Origin: QAMX01 sp964515055
Lineage (GTDB): Bacteria > Bacillota > Clostridia > Oscillospirales > QAMX01
Direction of reading: 5' to 3'
Length of the DNA stretch: 34,259 nt
NCBI GenBank assembly: GCA_964515055.1
Contig: CAZEUG010000020.1
Span: 1-34,259 of the forward strand
Shown here: one piece after another, positions 7,700 through 15,126 of the stretch
How positions within the stretch are numbered: position 1 is the stretch's first letter
Layout: the number at the start of each line of letters is the position of its first letter
The notes under the pieces: model-generated
Database searches by the model: none
What the model was told of the DNA's origin: nothing
Seen by the model: only the letters and a program-made list of their open reading frames with translations
Made by a program: the position numbers and the translations under genes

Positions 7700-8383
7700 T
7701 CAGGACGGGTTGTCGGACGAGGCGGACGGCGGAGCGGGTGCGCGGGCGGCCTCCTGTGCGTTCAGGCGGCTTTCGAGCTCCGCGACCTTCAGACGCAGGC
7801 GGCACAGCTCCTGCGAGACGGGGTCGGGGATGTGAATCTGATCGACCATGTCGTCCCGGACGCGGACGCCGTCCCGCTTGACGATGCGGGCGGGAACGCC
7901 GACGGCGGTGGAGTTTGCGGGCAAATCGGACAGAACGACCGCGTTGGCGGCGATTTTGACGTTGTCGCCGATGGTGATGGGGCCGAGCACACGGGCGCCG
8001 CAGCCGACCATGACATTTTTGCCGAGCGTGGGATGGCGCTTGCCGGTTTCCTTGCCGGTTCCGCCGAGCGTGGCACCCTGATAAATCACGCAGTGGTCAC
8101 CGACGACGGCTGTTTCGCCGATTACAACGCCAGAACCGTGGTCGATAAAGACGCCGGAACCGAGCTGCGCGCCGGGGTGAATCTCGATGCCGGTGGTGAA
8201 TTTCGTCAGCTGAGACACGGCGCGGGCGCAAAACGGCAGATGATGCTGATACAGCCAGTGCGCCCAGCGATGGCTTCGGACGGCGTGCAGGCCGGAATAG
8301 AGCAGAAAGATTTCGACGGAGTTGCGCGCTGCGGGATCTACGGCGCGAATCTGCGCGATGTCCGCTTTTAACTGTTTGAACAT
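7700..8383 (-). CDS. cysE: Serine O-acetyltransferase
   Basis: A 227-residue enzyme that makes O-acetylserine from serine and acetyl-CoA, the first committed step of cysteine synthesis. The N-terminal helical part (1-60) carries HAVRSHRWAHWLY, typical of the short CysE/EpsC type. The left-handed beta-helix of hexapeptide repeats runs from about 64 to 170, with the active-site segments IDHGSGVVIGETAVVG (80-95) and GKRHPTLGKNVMVGCGARVLG. The C-terminus ends in a charged helix (about 190-212) and an Ala/Pro-rich tail, not the Ile terminus that docks cysteine synthase in some species. It lies 58 bases behind the YgjV-like gene on the same strand and ahead of a strong terminator. The ATG has a GAAAGGA site. 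Confidence 0.96.
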   Translation of the reverse strand: MFKQLKADIAQIRAVDPAARNSVEIFLLYSGLHAVRSHRWAHWLYQHHLPFCARAVSQLTKFTTGIEIHPGAQLGSGVFIDHGSGVVIGETAVVGDHCVIYQGATLGGTGKETGKRHPTLGKNVMVGCGARVLGPITIGDNVKIAANAVVLSDLPANSTAVGVPARIVKRDGVRVRDDMVDQIHIPDPVSQELCRLRLKVAELESRLNAQEAARAPAPPSASSDNPS

Positions 8384-8441
8384 GGTCTCATCCTTTCCGA
8401 AAAAGGGTGCCGCAGCCGGAACCGACTACGGACGAAAAGCG

Positions 8442-8966
8442 TCAATTGTCTGCGTTCGGCTTCCGATCCAACCGGATCATACCGATCACAATGGAGGTGA
8501 TGACGAAGATTTCGTTCAAAATGCCGCTGATATTCCCGCTGAAGAGGTGGTAGGTCAGCCAGCAGGGTGGAGATGGCAGCGTAAAGAGCCGAATCAGACG
8601 GGCGTTGGTCATGGACAGGGCGATCGTGGTACAGATCTGCCCGGCCAGCGGAAGCAAATCCACCGGGGACTGATATGTAAAGGCGACACAGACGGCGGCG
8701 GCGATGCAGTAGAAAACCACCCAGAACGTTGTCGCGTGCGCCCAACGGAACCGATGAATCTGGGAAAAGGTCAGCGCACGACAGATGCCGTGAATGTTCA
8801 GCAGCGCACCGGACATCCCGCCGAGCAGCGCGAGGTTGGTCGCGAACAGAACGGAGGCGATGAGCTGGGCGATCAGAATCTTTTTGGGGGAGTTGAACTG
8901 GTAACAGATGATCGTCACGCAGAGCGCAAGCAGACCGATCACCTGTGCAATGATTTGAATTTTCAT
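8442..8966 (-). CDS. YgjV-like inner-membrane protein
   Basis: A 174-residue hydrophobic protein with about five to six membrane segments (roughly 5-21, 32-50, 80-97, 102-122 and 145-163). The pattern, with an early YQF segment, a KKILIAQL start of helix two and a closing FVITSIVIGMIRL helix, matches the YgjV family of small membrane proteins of unknown function. A GAGG site precedes ATG 8966, and a promoter with ideal spacing lies at 9032-9060. It is the first gene of an apparent two-gene operon with cysE. The pairing is suggestive of a sulfur or amino-acid link but does not prove one. Confidence 0.8.
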   Translation of the reverse strand: MKIQIIAQVIGLLALCVTIICYQFNSPKKILIAQLIASVLFATNLALLGGMSGALLNIHGICRALTFSQIHRFRWAHATTFWVVFYCIAAAVCVAFTYQSPVDLLPLAGQICTTIALSMTNARLIRLFTLPSPPCWLTYHLFSGNISGILNEIFVITSIVIGMIRLDRKPNADN

Positions 8967-9031
8967 GCTTTGAAATCCTCGCTATGTTTTTCATGGCCGA
9001 TGCAGTGCGGTGAAGAACGACAATTATGATA

Positions 9032-9060
9032 ATGATACAACAGTTGCGGGAAAAAGTCAA
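9032..9060 (-). promoter_or_regulatory. Promoter of the ygjV-cysE operon
   Basis: Minus-strand TTGACT (9055-9060) and TATCAT (9032-9037) with a 17-base spacer, about 65 bases upstream of the YgjV-like start. Confidence 0.75.
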
Positions 9061-9134
9061 GACGCACGGGAAAAATGACGGGGTTTTCCTGCGAAAGGGA
9101 AGGGAGGGAAGCGAGGAGCGATGTGCGCCTGAGG

Positions 9135-9180
9135 GAGAGAAAACGTTATCCGCGTGCGCACCGCCACCCGCAGCTGCCCA
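9135..9180. repeat. Direct repeat copy 1
   Basis: Begins gagagaaaacgttatccgcg and ends cccgcagctgccca. It matches 9295-9341 apart from scattered substitutions and one length change. Confidence 0.75.
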
Positions 9181-9294
9181 GCCCGCTTGGCTCTCCCTTT
9201 GGGAGAGCTGTCGGCGTTAGCCGACTGAGAGGGCAGGGAAAGGAGAGGTGAGAAATGATGTGCATTCCTACGGAACGCGTGGCGCGAAGCGATG

Positions 9295-9341
9295 GAGAGA
9301 AACGTTACCTGCGTGCGCGCCGCTACCCGCAGCTGCTCCAC
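9295..9341. repeat. Direct repeat copy 2
   Basis: Begins gagagaaacgttacctgcg and ends cccgcagctgctcca, the partner of 9135-9180. Copy 2 is followed by a different palindromic module from copy 1, so the array is a mosaic, not a simple tandem. Confidence 0.75.
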
Positions 9342-9497
9342 ACGCGACAGCAACCCTTCCGGCGCGGCTTCGCCGCACCACCTCCCCTTGCACAGGGGAG
9401 GCTCGTGCCCTGTCCGCTGTCGGCTGCTGCGGCAGCACGAGGACGGCTTTGTGTGGTGCCCCATGCAGAGGGCGAAAAAGGGGCGTATTTCCGCAAC

Positions 9498-9537
9498 AAA
9501 ACCGCCCTCTCGATCCCATTTGGGACAGAGAGGGCGG
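9498..9537 (-). terminator. Intrinsic terminator of the ABC-DUF1854 operon
   Basis: The arms ccgccctctc (9502-9511) and gagagggcgg (9528-9537) pair perfectly, with a further inner pairing of tccc/ggga. On the minus strand the stem is followed by TTTTGTTGCGG, about 33 bases past the stop of the exporter gene. Confidence 0.9.
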
Positions 9538-9569
9538 AGCAGATTCCCAGAGAGGAGCGTTCTCGTGTG

Positions 9570-11777
9570 TCAGCGATCCTGCGAATGCTGTTCGCCGGAA
9601 TTGGCACCGGCCATTTTGGTGGTCTGGCGCTGTGCCATGACGAGGCGATAATAGACGCCCTGTTTTTCCATCAGCTCATCATGCGGCCCCATTTCGGCCA
9701 CCTTACCCTTATCGATGCAGATCAGCTTCGTCGAGTGGCGCAGGGTGGAAAGCCGGTGGGCGATGGCGAACGTGGTACGTCCTTTGATCAGCCGCTCCAG
9801 CGCCTCCTGAATCAGGTGCTCCGTCTCAGTATCGAGCGAAGCGGTGGCCTCATCCAGGATCAGGATGGTCGGGTTGCGCAGCACCGCGCGCGCAATGGCA
9901 ATCCGTTGCCGTTCACCGCCGGAAAGGTTGTAGCCGTTTTCACCGATCTTCGTCTGATAGCCGTCCGGCAGCTTGATGATAAACTCATGCGCATTGGCAA
10001 TCTTGGTCGCGGCGAAGACCTCCTCCGGCATCGCGTTCGGCTTCGCATACGCGATGTTGTCATAGACCGTTCCGGCGAACAGGAACGTCTCCTGAAAGAC
10101 GATGCCGATGTTTTCGCGCAGAGTCTGCTGCGGGATATCACGGATATCCTTGCCATCGATCAGAATCCGTCCGCCTGTCACGTCATAAAAACGCATAATC
10201 AGGTTGATCAGGGTCGATTTGCCAACGCCGGACGGGCCAACCACGCCGACCATTTCACCCGGCTGAATATCAAAGCTGACGCCCTTGATGACCGGCTCAT
10301 AGCTGTTGTAGCCAAAATAGACGTCTTCAAACTGAATCTGTCCGCGAATGTCGAGCTGCTCGGCATCATCGCGGTCTTCGACGTCCTGCTGCTCATCGAA
10401 CACCTCGAACAGCTTGGCTGTCGCCGTGAAGAAAGAGGCCAGCTGCTGCGGCAGAACGGTCAGCGTGTTCAACGGCCCGTAGATGTAGCCTAAGAAGGAC
10501 GTAAACTGAATCAGCTCACCGACGGTCATCTGGCCGCCAATGACGCTCTGACCACCGAAATACAGGATAATGAACTCGCCCAGCCCCATGACGAAGCCGA
10601 GAATCGGCCCCAACGTGGCCCAGAGCTTTTCATTGTCGATGGTGCTGTCCGCCAGACTGCGGGAGACCTTCTCGAATTTCTGAACCTCCAGCTTTTCGGT
10701 GCCGAAGCTCTTGACCACGCGAATGCCGCGGATGATATCGTGCAGGGCGGAGTTGGCGCGAGTCGCCCAATGCCACAGCCCTTCGTGCTTCAGACGAATC
10801 AGACGGCGGCAGCCCAGAATGCACAGCACGACAATCGGTGCCGGCAAAAACGCCCACAGCGTCAGCTTCCAGTTGCAGAGCAGCATGATGACCGTCACAA
10901 CAATCAGCGAGGTCAGCTGCAAAAGCACCGTCGGCAATGTGCCGGTGATGAAGCTCTGCACGGTGGCAGTGTCCGAGGTGATGCGCCGCATCAGGTCGCC
11001 GGGCGTCCGCTTGGAGATGGAGTTGACGCTGAGCGCCTGGATTTTGGCGTAGGCCATGGTTCGCAGATTGTCCGAATAGGCGTTACCGATTCGATTCGTC
11101 TTGCGGCCGGCCGCAATGGAGACAAATACGCTGACCAGATAGCAGACCATCAGCAGCCCGACCAGCAGCAGCGCCTGATACAGCGGCCCCTGCTGCGGTG
11201 CCAGATAATCGTCAATCAGGCGGCGGTTGATCAGCGGCATGGAAATCGAAACGGCGCTGGAGATCACATACATCACCAGAATCAGCAGCAGCGTTTTGGC
11301 ATACGGCTGAAGCGTGCTTGTCAGCTTGCCGAACACGGAGCTTTTCTTGGAGCAGAACGGGCAGACATTCGACCCGCTGACCAGCTGCCTGCCGCAGCGG
11401 AAGCAGACGTGCTCATTTTCGTCGTTGTCTTCCATCCAGACACCATGCTCGTTGTGAATGCGCAGCGCACGCGCCAGCTCCGCAAAGCGCTCGGCATATT
11501 TGGAGGAGAACCGCGCCAGCAGACAGGGCGTCCCGTCGGCCAGCTCCGCCGTGAATTCCGCACAGCCGACGCCCAGATGAATTTCCAGATGGTCTAACGC
11601 CGAGCAGGCCACGCGCTGCCGCAGCGTTTCTCCCGCATACGTCACGACATCCTCCCCCAAAACGGCGACAACGCCGTCACACGGGGCACCATCAAAATCC
11701 ATGTCGCACGGGATACAGTATACAGCATCCGCCAGAGCTTCCTTCAAAGCCTCAGGCGGTTCCAATTTCAGTCTCAT
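9570..11777 (-). CDS. ABC exporter (fused TMD-NBD) with N-terminal extension and zinc ribbon
   Basis: A 735-residue half-transporter. Residues 1-110 form an extra soluble domain with alternating strands and a terminal helix (SSKYAERFAELARAL) that looks PH-like. A zinc ribbon follows with Cys 125, 128, 139 and 142. The six-helix exporter membrane domain spans about 155-445. The nucleotide-binding domain has Walker A GPSGVGKST (514-522), the signature LSGGERQR, Walker B ILILDEATASLD and the H-loop AIAHRLSTL, all intact, so it should hydrolyse ATP. It probably pairs with the other exporter of the operon (12373-14679) as a heterodimer. It lies 40 bases behind the DUF1854 gene. The substrate is unknown. 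Ordinary exporters of this class have about 580 residues, so the N-terminal 150 residues are an addition. Confidence 0.92.
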   Translation of the reverse strand: MRLKLEPPEALKEALADAVYCIPCDMDFDGAPCDGVVAVLGEDVVTYAGETLRQRVACSALDHLEIHLGVGCAEFTAELADGTPCLLARFSSKYAERFAELARALRIHNEHGVWMEDNDENEHVCFRCGRQLVSGSNVCPFCSKKSSVFGKLTSTLQPYAKTLLLILVMYVISSAVSISMPLINRRLIDDYLAPQQGPLYQALLLVGLLMVCYLVSVFVSIAAGRKTNRIGNAYSDNLRTMAYAKIQALSVNSISKRTPGDLMRRITSDTATVQSFITGTLPTVLLQLTSLIVVTVIMLLCNWKLTLWAFLPAPIVVLCILGCRRLIRLKHEGLWHWATRANSALHDIIRGIRVVKSFGTEKLEVQKFEKVSRSLADSTIDNEKLWATLGPILGFVMGLGEFIILYFGGQSVIGGQMTVGELIQFTSFLGYIYGPLNTLTVLPQQLASFFTATAKLFEVFDEQQDVEDRDDAEQLDIRGQIQFEDVYFGYNSYEPVIKGVSFDIQPGEMVGVVGPSGVGKSTLINLIMRFYDVTGGRILIDGKDIRDIPQQTLRENIGIVFQETFLFAGTVYDNIAYAKPNAMPEEVFAATKIANAHEFIIKLPDGYQTKIGENGYNLSGGERQRIAIARAVLRNPTILILDEATASLDTETEHLIQEALERLIKGRTTFAIAHRLSTLRHSTKLICIDKGKVAEMGPHDELMEKQGVYYRLVMAQRQTTKMAGANSGEQHSQDR

Positions 11778-11817
11778 AGCACCAAACCCCTGTCATCGAT
11801 TTTTCTGCAATGGCCGC

Positions 11818-12339
11818 TTATACCATCCAGGGCTCCAGACGCCGGAAATCTTTCGGATCCATCCGCGCCACGTCCGGGATTTCATAGCGGTTGCCATCGA
11901 CATCGAAAATCAGAATCCTCGTCCCGTCGTCCAGGCGGCGAATGTTCCGGTATGCGTCACGCAGGGCAAACGATTTGTGCCCGGCATCGGTTTCCACTTC
12001 GAAATACAGGTGGCCGAGCTTCTCCTTGAGCGATGGGATGGAGATGATTTTCGGGCAGAAATACCGCTTTTTCAGCACCGACGCCAGAATCTTGACCTGA
12101 TCCTCACGAAATTCGTAGAGCGAACGGATCAGAAACAGCTCCTTGGATTCCATGTCCTGCACGGAAATGTAATCGTCCGGCAGCTTGAAGGGCATCGCAC
12201 GGTGCAGCTTCAGGTTTTCATAGGTCTGCCCGTCGTAATCCAGACAGAGGAAATTTTCGTATTTGATATAAAATTTTGCCTTGGCCGGGTCGAGATAATT
12301 CACACCAGCCAGTTTTTCCAAAGAAATCTTATTGTCCAT
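11818..12339 (-). CDS. DUF1854 family protein
   Basis: A 173-residue soluble protein. The C-terminal two thirds fit the DUF1854 pattern: KKRYFCPKIISIPS (89-102), a YFEVETDAGHKSFALRD strand pair, and DDGTRILIFDVDGNRYEI, followed by a Leu-Glu-Pro end. Such proteins are repeatedly found beside ABC exporters, and in some proteobacteria the pair carries the annotation 'cyanophycin metabolism-associated'. Here it sits between two exporter genes with gaps of about 33 and 40 bases on the same strand, so it is almost certainly co-transcribed and likely an accessory or regulatory subunit. No enzymatic residues stand out. The family name comes from pattern memory and has not been searched. Confidence 0.82.
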   Translation of the reverse strand: MDNKISLEKLAGVNYLDPAKAKFYIKYENFLCLDYDGQTYENLKLHRAMPFKLPDDYISVQDMESKELFLIRSLYEFREDQVKILASVLKKRYFCPKIISIPSLKEKLGHLYFEVETDAGHKSFALRDAYRNIRRLDDGTRILIFDVDGNRYEIPDVARMDPKDFRRLEPWMV

Positions 12340-12372
12340 ATTCAGTCCAAACCTCCAATCAAAACCGAACCG

Positions 12373-14679
12373 TCAGCCGTTCGTACCGATAAACCGCAGC
12401 GCCTCCATCTGAAGGTCATACAGCCGTTTATAGGTGCCGTCCGGAATGGCAATCAGCTCTGCGTGTGTTCCGAATTCGACCACGCGCCCCTTGTCGATGA
12501 CCGCGAGGACATCGGCATCGCGCAGCGTCGACAGGCGGTGTGCAATGGCGATGGTGGTGCGCCCTTTTTGCAGTGCCGTCAGCGAGTTCTGGATGTTCCG
12601 CTCCGTCTCGGTGTCCATGGCGGCGGTGGCCTCGTCCAGAATCAGGATCGACGGGTTCTGAATGATGGCGCGAGCGATCGACAGCCGCTGCCGTTCACCG
12701 CCGGAAAGCCCCTGCCCGCCTGCACCGATTCGAGTGTCGTAGCCGTCCGGCAGTTTAATGATGAAATCGTGCGCACAGGCGGCGCGGGCGGCGGAAATGA
12801 CCTCGTCGAGCGTCGCATCCGGGCGGGCGTAGCGGATGTTGTCGGCAATGGAGCCGATGAACAGGTAGATATCCTGCGAGACGATGCCGATGTTGCGGCG
12901 AAGATCCTGAATGCAGATATCCTTGATGTTGTGGCCGTCGAGCGTGATGGTGCCCTCTGTCGGGTCATACAGCCGCGCCAGCAGGTTGACGAGCGTCGAT
13001 TTCCCGGCACCGGTCTTTCCGACGATGCCGAGCATCTGTCCGCTTTTGACCGAGAGCGTCAGATTCCGCACGACCGGCCGCCCCGGCTCATATTCGAACA
13101 GAACGCCGTCAGCCTCAAAATCGCCGTGCAGCGTTTCAAGGTGAATCGGATGCTCCGCCTCCGGCAGGTCGGTCCTGGCGTCGATGACTTCAAAAATGCG
13201 CTGTGCCGAGTCCACGCAGCTGGACCACCAGTTGGAGACGTTGGAGAAGAAGCCGAGCGGCTCAAACAGCATATTCAAATAGGAAGACAGCGTCATGAGG
13301 ATACCAACGCTCATTTCCCCGCGGAGGACAAAGACGGAGCCTGCGCCCAGCAGCACCATGTGCGCTATCCGCATGATCAGCCCGACCAGCGGATAAACAG
13401 TGGTGGTGGTCAGACCCAGCTGCGTCTGCGAGGAGCAGACACGGCCGCTGTAGGAGGAAAACCGGTCGTTTTCCGCATGCTCCTGCGTGAACGCCTTGAT
13501 GACGCGCTGACCGTACAGCGCATCGGACAGCAGCGAGTGCATCCGCGCACCCTGAATCCAGTTGATGTGATACATCGGGCGCAGGGTGCGGTTGATGAGC
13601 ACATAGCACAGGATGATCAGCGGGACGGCGGCAAAGACAATGATGGTCAGCTTCCAGCTGATGACGCACATCAGCGTCAGGACGCCGCCGAACATCAGAA
13701 CCGAGGTGATCAGGTAGGGAATGCCGTTGATCAGGAAGTTGTACACGTTGTTGGCGTCATCGTTGACACGGGTCATCAGCATACCGGTCTGCTTGGACGT
13801 GTAAAACCCGATGCCCAGCCGCTGCATGGCGGAGAAGATCATGAGCTTCATGTCGTAAATGACGTTGGGCACCGTCCCCGCGATGTAGCGGGTTCGGAAA
13901 ATGTAGACCACGTTGTTCAGAATGCGGACAACGACCAGCCCCAGCACCACCAGCCCGATTTCCCGGAACAGGTCGATGCCGAAATACACGGTATCGGCGG
14001 TGCGGGTGGGAGCCAGCACCTTGTCATAGATCAGCGCCGTGGAAATGTACGGGCTGAGGATGGAAAAGCCGATCGACAGCACCAGAAACAGCAGCATAAC
14101 GACGATCTGGCGCGTATATTTCCGGAACATTCCGAGCAGGCGGAACGTCAGAGACGATTTGGAAATGCATTTGGGACAGACCCTCCGCGCCGCATCCGGG
14201 TACCGGGTGCCGCATTTGGGGCAGAAGAGCTCCGGCTCCTCGGCGATCGGCCCGTCATCCTTTTCATCGGTCTGGCTGGTCGCACGGTTCAGATGCTTGG
14301 CGAAGATTTCCAGCGCCGCCGTCCGGCCGATGGAGAAATCACACAGCTCCTCCAATGTGCCGTCCTCACGCTGGGAGATCAGCCGTGCCACATCGATCAT
14401 CCGGTCAACCTCCAGATGGCCGATTTCGGAGAGCGGGCGCTCTGAGAAATCCGTCACGTCGAAGACGGCCTCCAGCCGCTTTTCCTTTTCCAGATGAATC
14501 ACGTGTTCAGAGCCGGTCATGACATAAAAATTCTGGTCGTCAAATGCAAGGATCTGATCCATGAAGCAGCGCTTCAGGTTCATGTCGCCTTTGACATAGC
14601 GGACAATCCGATCTGTATCGACGCCGCGCTCCGCAAAGCGAAGCGCAATATGGGCGGGAAGCCTGACATTGTTTTTCAA
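12373..14679 (-). CDS. ABC exporter (fused TMD-NBD) with N-terminal extension and zinc ribbon, first gene of the operon
   Basis: A 768-residue half-transporter starting at TTG 14679. That start is chosen because AGGTGA lies 8 bases upstream, while the frame's ATG at 14805 lacks a site and lies before a terminator. Residues 1-130 form an extra mixed strand/helix domain. A zinc ribbon follows with Cys 153, 156, 168 and 171, and then a six-helix membrane domain (about 190-470). The NBD has Walker A GKTGAGKST (554-562), the signature LSGGERQR, Walker B ILILDEATAAMD and the H-loop AIAHRLSTL. Both exporters of the operon keep the catalytic glutamate, so neither site looks degenerate. The paired N-terminal domains, ending at the same kind of ribbon, suggest a cytosolic sensing or docking platform. 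Expression is controlled by a leader with an attenuator-like hairpin. Confidence 0.91.
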   Translation of the reverse strand: MKNNVRLPAHIALRFAERGVDTDRIVRYVKGDMNLKRCFMDQILAFDDQNFYVMTGSEHVIHLEKEKRLEAVFDVTDFSERPLSEIGHLEVDRMIDVARLISQREDGTLEELCDFSIGRTAALEIFAKHLNRATSQTDEKDDGPIAEEPELFCPKCGTRYPDAARRVCPKCISKSSLTFRLLGMFRKYTRQIVVMLLFLVLSIGFSILSPYISTALIYDKVLAPTRTADTVYFGIDLFREIGLVVLGLVVVRILNNVVYIFRTRYIAGTVPNVIYDMKLMIFSAMQRLGIGFYTSKQTGMLMTRVNDDANNVYNFLINGIPYLITSVLMFGGVLTLMCVISWKLTIIVFAAVPLIILCYVLINRTLRPMYHINWIQGARMHSLLSDALYGQRVIKAFTQEHAENDRFSSYSGRVCSSQTQLGLTTTTVYPLVGLIMRIAHMVLLGAGSVFVLRGEMSVGILMTLSSYLNMLFEPLGFFSNVSNWWSSCVDSAQRIFEVIDARTDLPEAEHPIHLETLHGDFEADGVLFEYEPGRPVVRNLTLSVKSGQMLGIVGKTGAGKSTLVNLLARLYDPTEGTITLDGHNIKDICIQDLRRNIGIVSQDIYLFIGSIADNIRYARPDATLDEVISAARAACAHDFIIKLPDGYDTRIGAGGQGLSGGERQRLSIARAIIQNPSILILDEATAAMDTETERNIQNSLTALQKGRTTIAIAHRLSTLRDADVLAVIDKGRVVEFGTHAELIAIPDGTYKRLYDLQMEALRFIGTNG

Positions 14680-14689
14680 AGCAAAATCA

Positions 14690-14880
14690 CCTCGTTGAAT
14701 CAGCACGCGCAGGAACGACGCCAAAAGAAAACTGCGGATACAGACTGTATCCGCAGTGTATACGTTCCCAATAGCTGCTATCATAGCAAACGCCGCAGAT
14801 ACCATTCACCCGATATTCCGTTAAGGGGTCCGTTGCCTGTCCGAAGTAACCTCCTGCGGTATGTGCGCTGTCGTGAGCTA
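14690..14880 (-). promoter_or_regulatory. Structured 5' leader with mutually exclusive pairings
   Basis: Between promoter and start codon four segments share one complementarity. In transcript order they are CCGCAG (14854-14859), CTGCGG (14793-14798), CTGCGG in the left arm of the terminator and CCGCAG in its right arm. The first two can pair and leave the terminator free. Alternatively segment 2 can take segment 4, or segment 1 can take segment 3, and abolish it. The roughly 55-base loop between segments 1 and 2 contains AACGGA twice and an ACCC/GGGT pairing and could be a ligand or protein site. I recognise no known riboswitch or T-box core. A frame opens at ATG 14805 and reads without a stop into the exporter. 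Confidence 0.55.
14731..14757 (-). terminator. Leader terminator (attenuator-like hairpin) ahead of the ABC operon
   Basis: The arms actgcggataca (14746-14757 on the minus strand) and tgtatccgcagt (14731-14742) make a perfect 12-bp stem with a 3-base loop. TTTCTTTT follows at once, about 50 bases before the TTG start and about 120 bases after the predicted transcription start. An intrinsic terminator in this place points to transcription attenuation. Confidence 0.82.
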
Positions 14881-14885
14881 TTAGT

Positions 14886-14914
14886 ATTGTAAGGCAAAGC
14901 GCCGACAATGTCAA
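14886..14914 (-). promoter_or_regulatory. Promoter of the ABC-DUF1854-ABC operon
   Basis: Minus-strand TTGACA (14909-14914) and TACAAT (14886-14891) with an exact 17-base spacer. The predicted transcript begins near 14879, about 200 bases before the gene. Confidence 0.85.
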
Positions 14915-15045
14915 GCCAAACCTGAAAAATATTCGCCAAAAAATCACGGAAAATCCCCCGTCCCGTTTATATGTTTTCGTCGGAAGCTGTTTGCCGGTGC
15001 TGTGGAGGAACGTGGGTGCCTGCGTGCGTCAGCGGTTGAAACGGA

Positions 15046-15074
15046 TTGAAAAACCATGCGGTTTCTGCTATAAT
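15046..15074 (+). promoter_or_regulatory. Promoter of fhs
   Basis: TTGAAA (15046-15051) and TATAAT (15069-15074) with a 17-base spacer. The leader to ATG 15127 is only about 45 bases, too short for a THF riboswitch. Confidence 0.85.
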
Positions 15075-15126
15075 AATGCTTGACTGCAGCAGGCAGACAA
15101 TCGGAAGACGGGAGAATGAGAATCCA

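Larger units (their letters stand above)
9061..9495. repeat. Cluster of intergenic palindromic and direct repeats
   Basis: A gene-free stretch packed with structure. Two imperfect direct copies (9135-9180 and 9295-9341) share the core acgtta-c-gcgtgcgc-ccgc-acccgcagctgc. Palindromes include ctctccctttgggagag (9191-9207), gtcggcgttagccgac (9210-9225), a gcggcttcgccgc element (about 9364-9376) and cctccccttgcacaggggagg (9381-9401). The pattern resembles dispersed intergenic repeats found in many copies in gut Oscillospiraceae genomes. The open frames that cross it on both strands have no family features, and I regard them as chance. Confidence 0.75.

Noticed and set aside
9061..9495. A CRISPR array in the repeat cluster
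   Set aside because: There are only two direct copies, about 110 bases apart, with differing contents that are palindromic rather than spacer-like, and no cas genes.
11701..14445. A 914-codon plus-strand open frame
   Set aside because: It lies antisense to the DUF1854 gene and most of an exporter gene whose motifs are unmistakable. Its product is low-complexity (Asp/Arg/Gln/Val) with no domain, as expected for an antisense shadow in GC-rich DNA.
14690..14880. A T-box or known riboswitch in the ABC leader
   Set aside because: No T-box motif (TGGAACCGCG-type) and no core I know from the ykkC, SAM, yybP or fluoride classes is visible. Kept only as an unclassified attenuator.
15075..15126. THF riboswitch before fhs
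   Set aside because: The leader is only about 45 bases with no matching fold.
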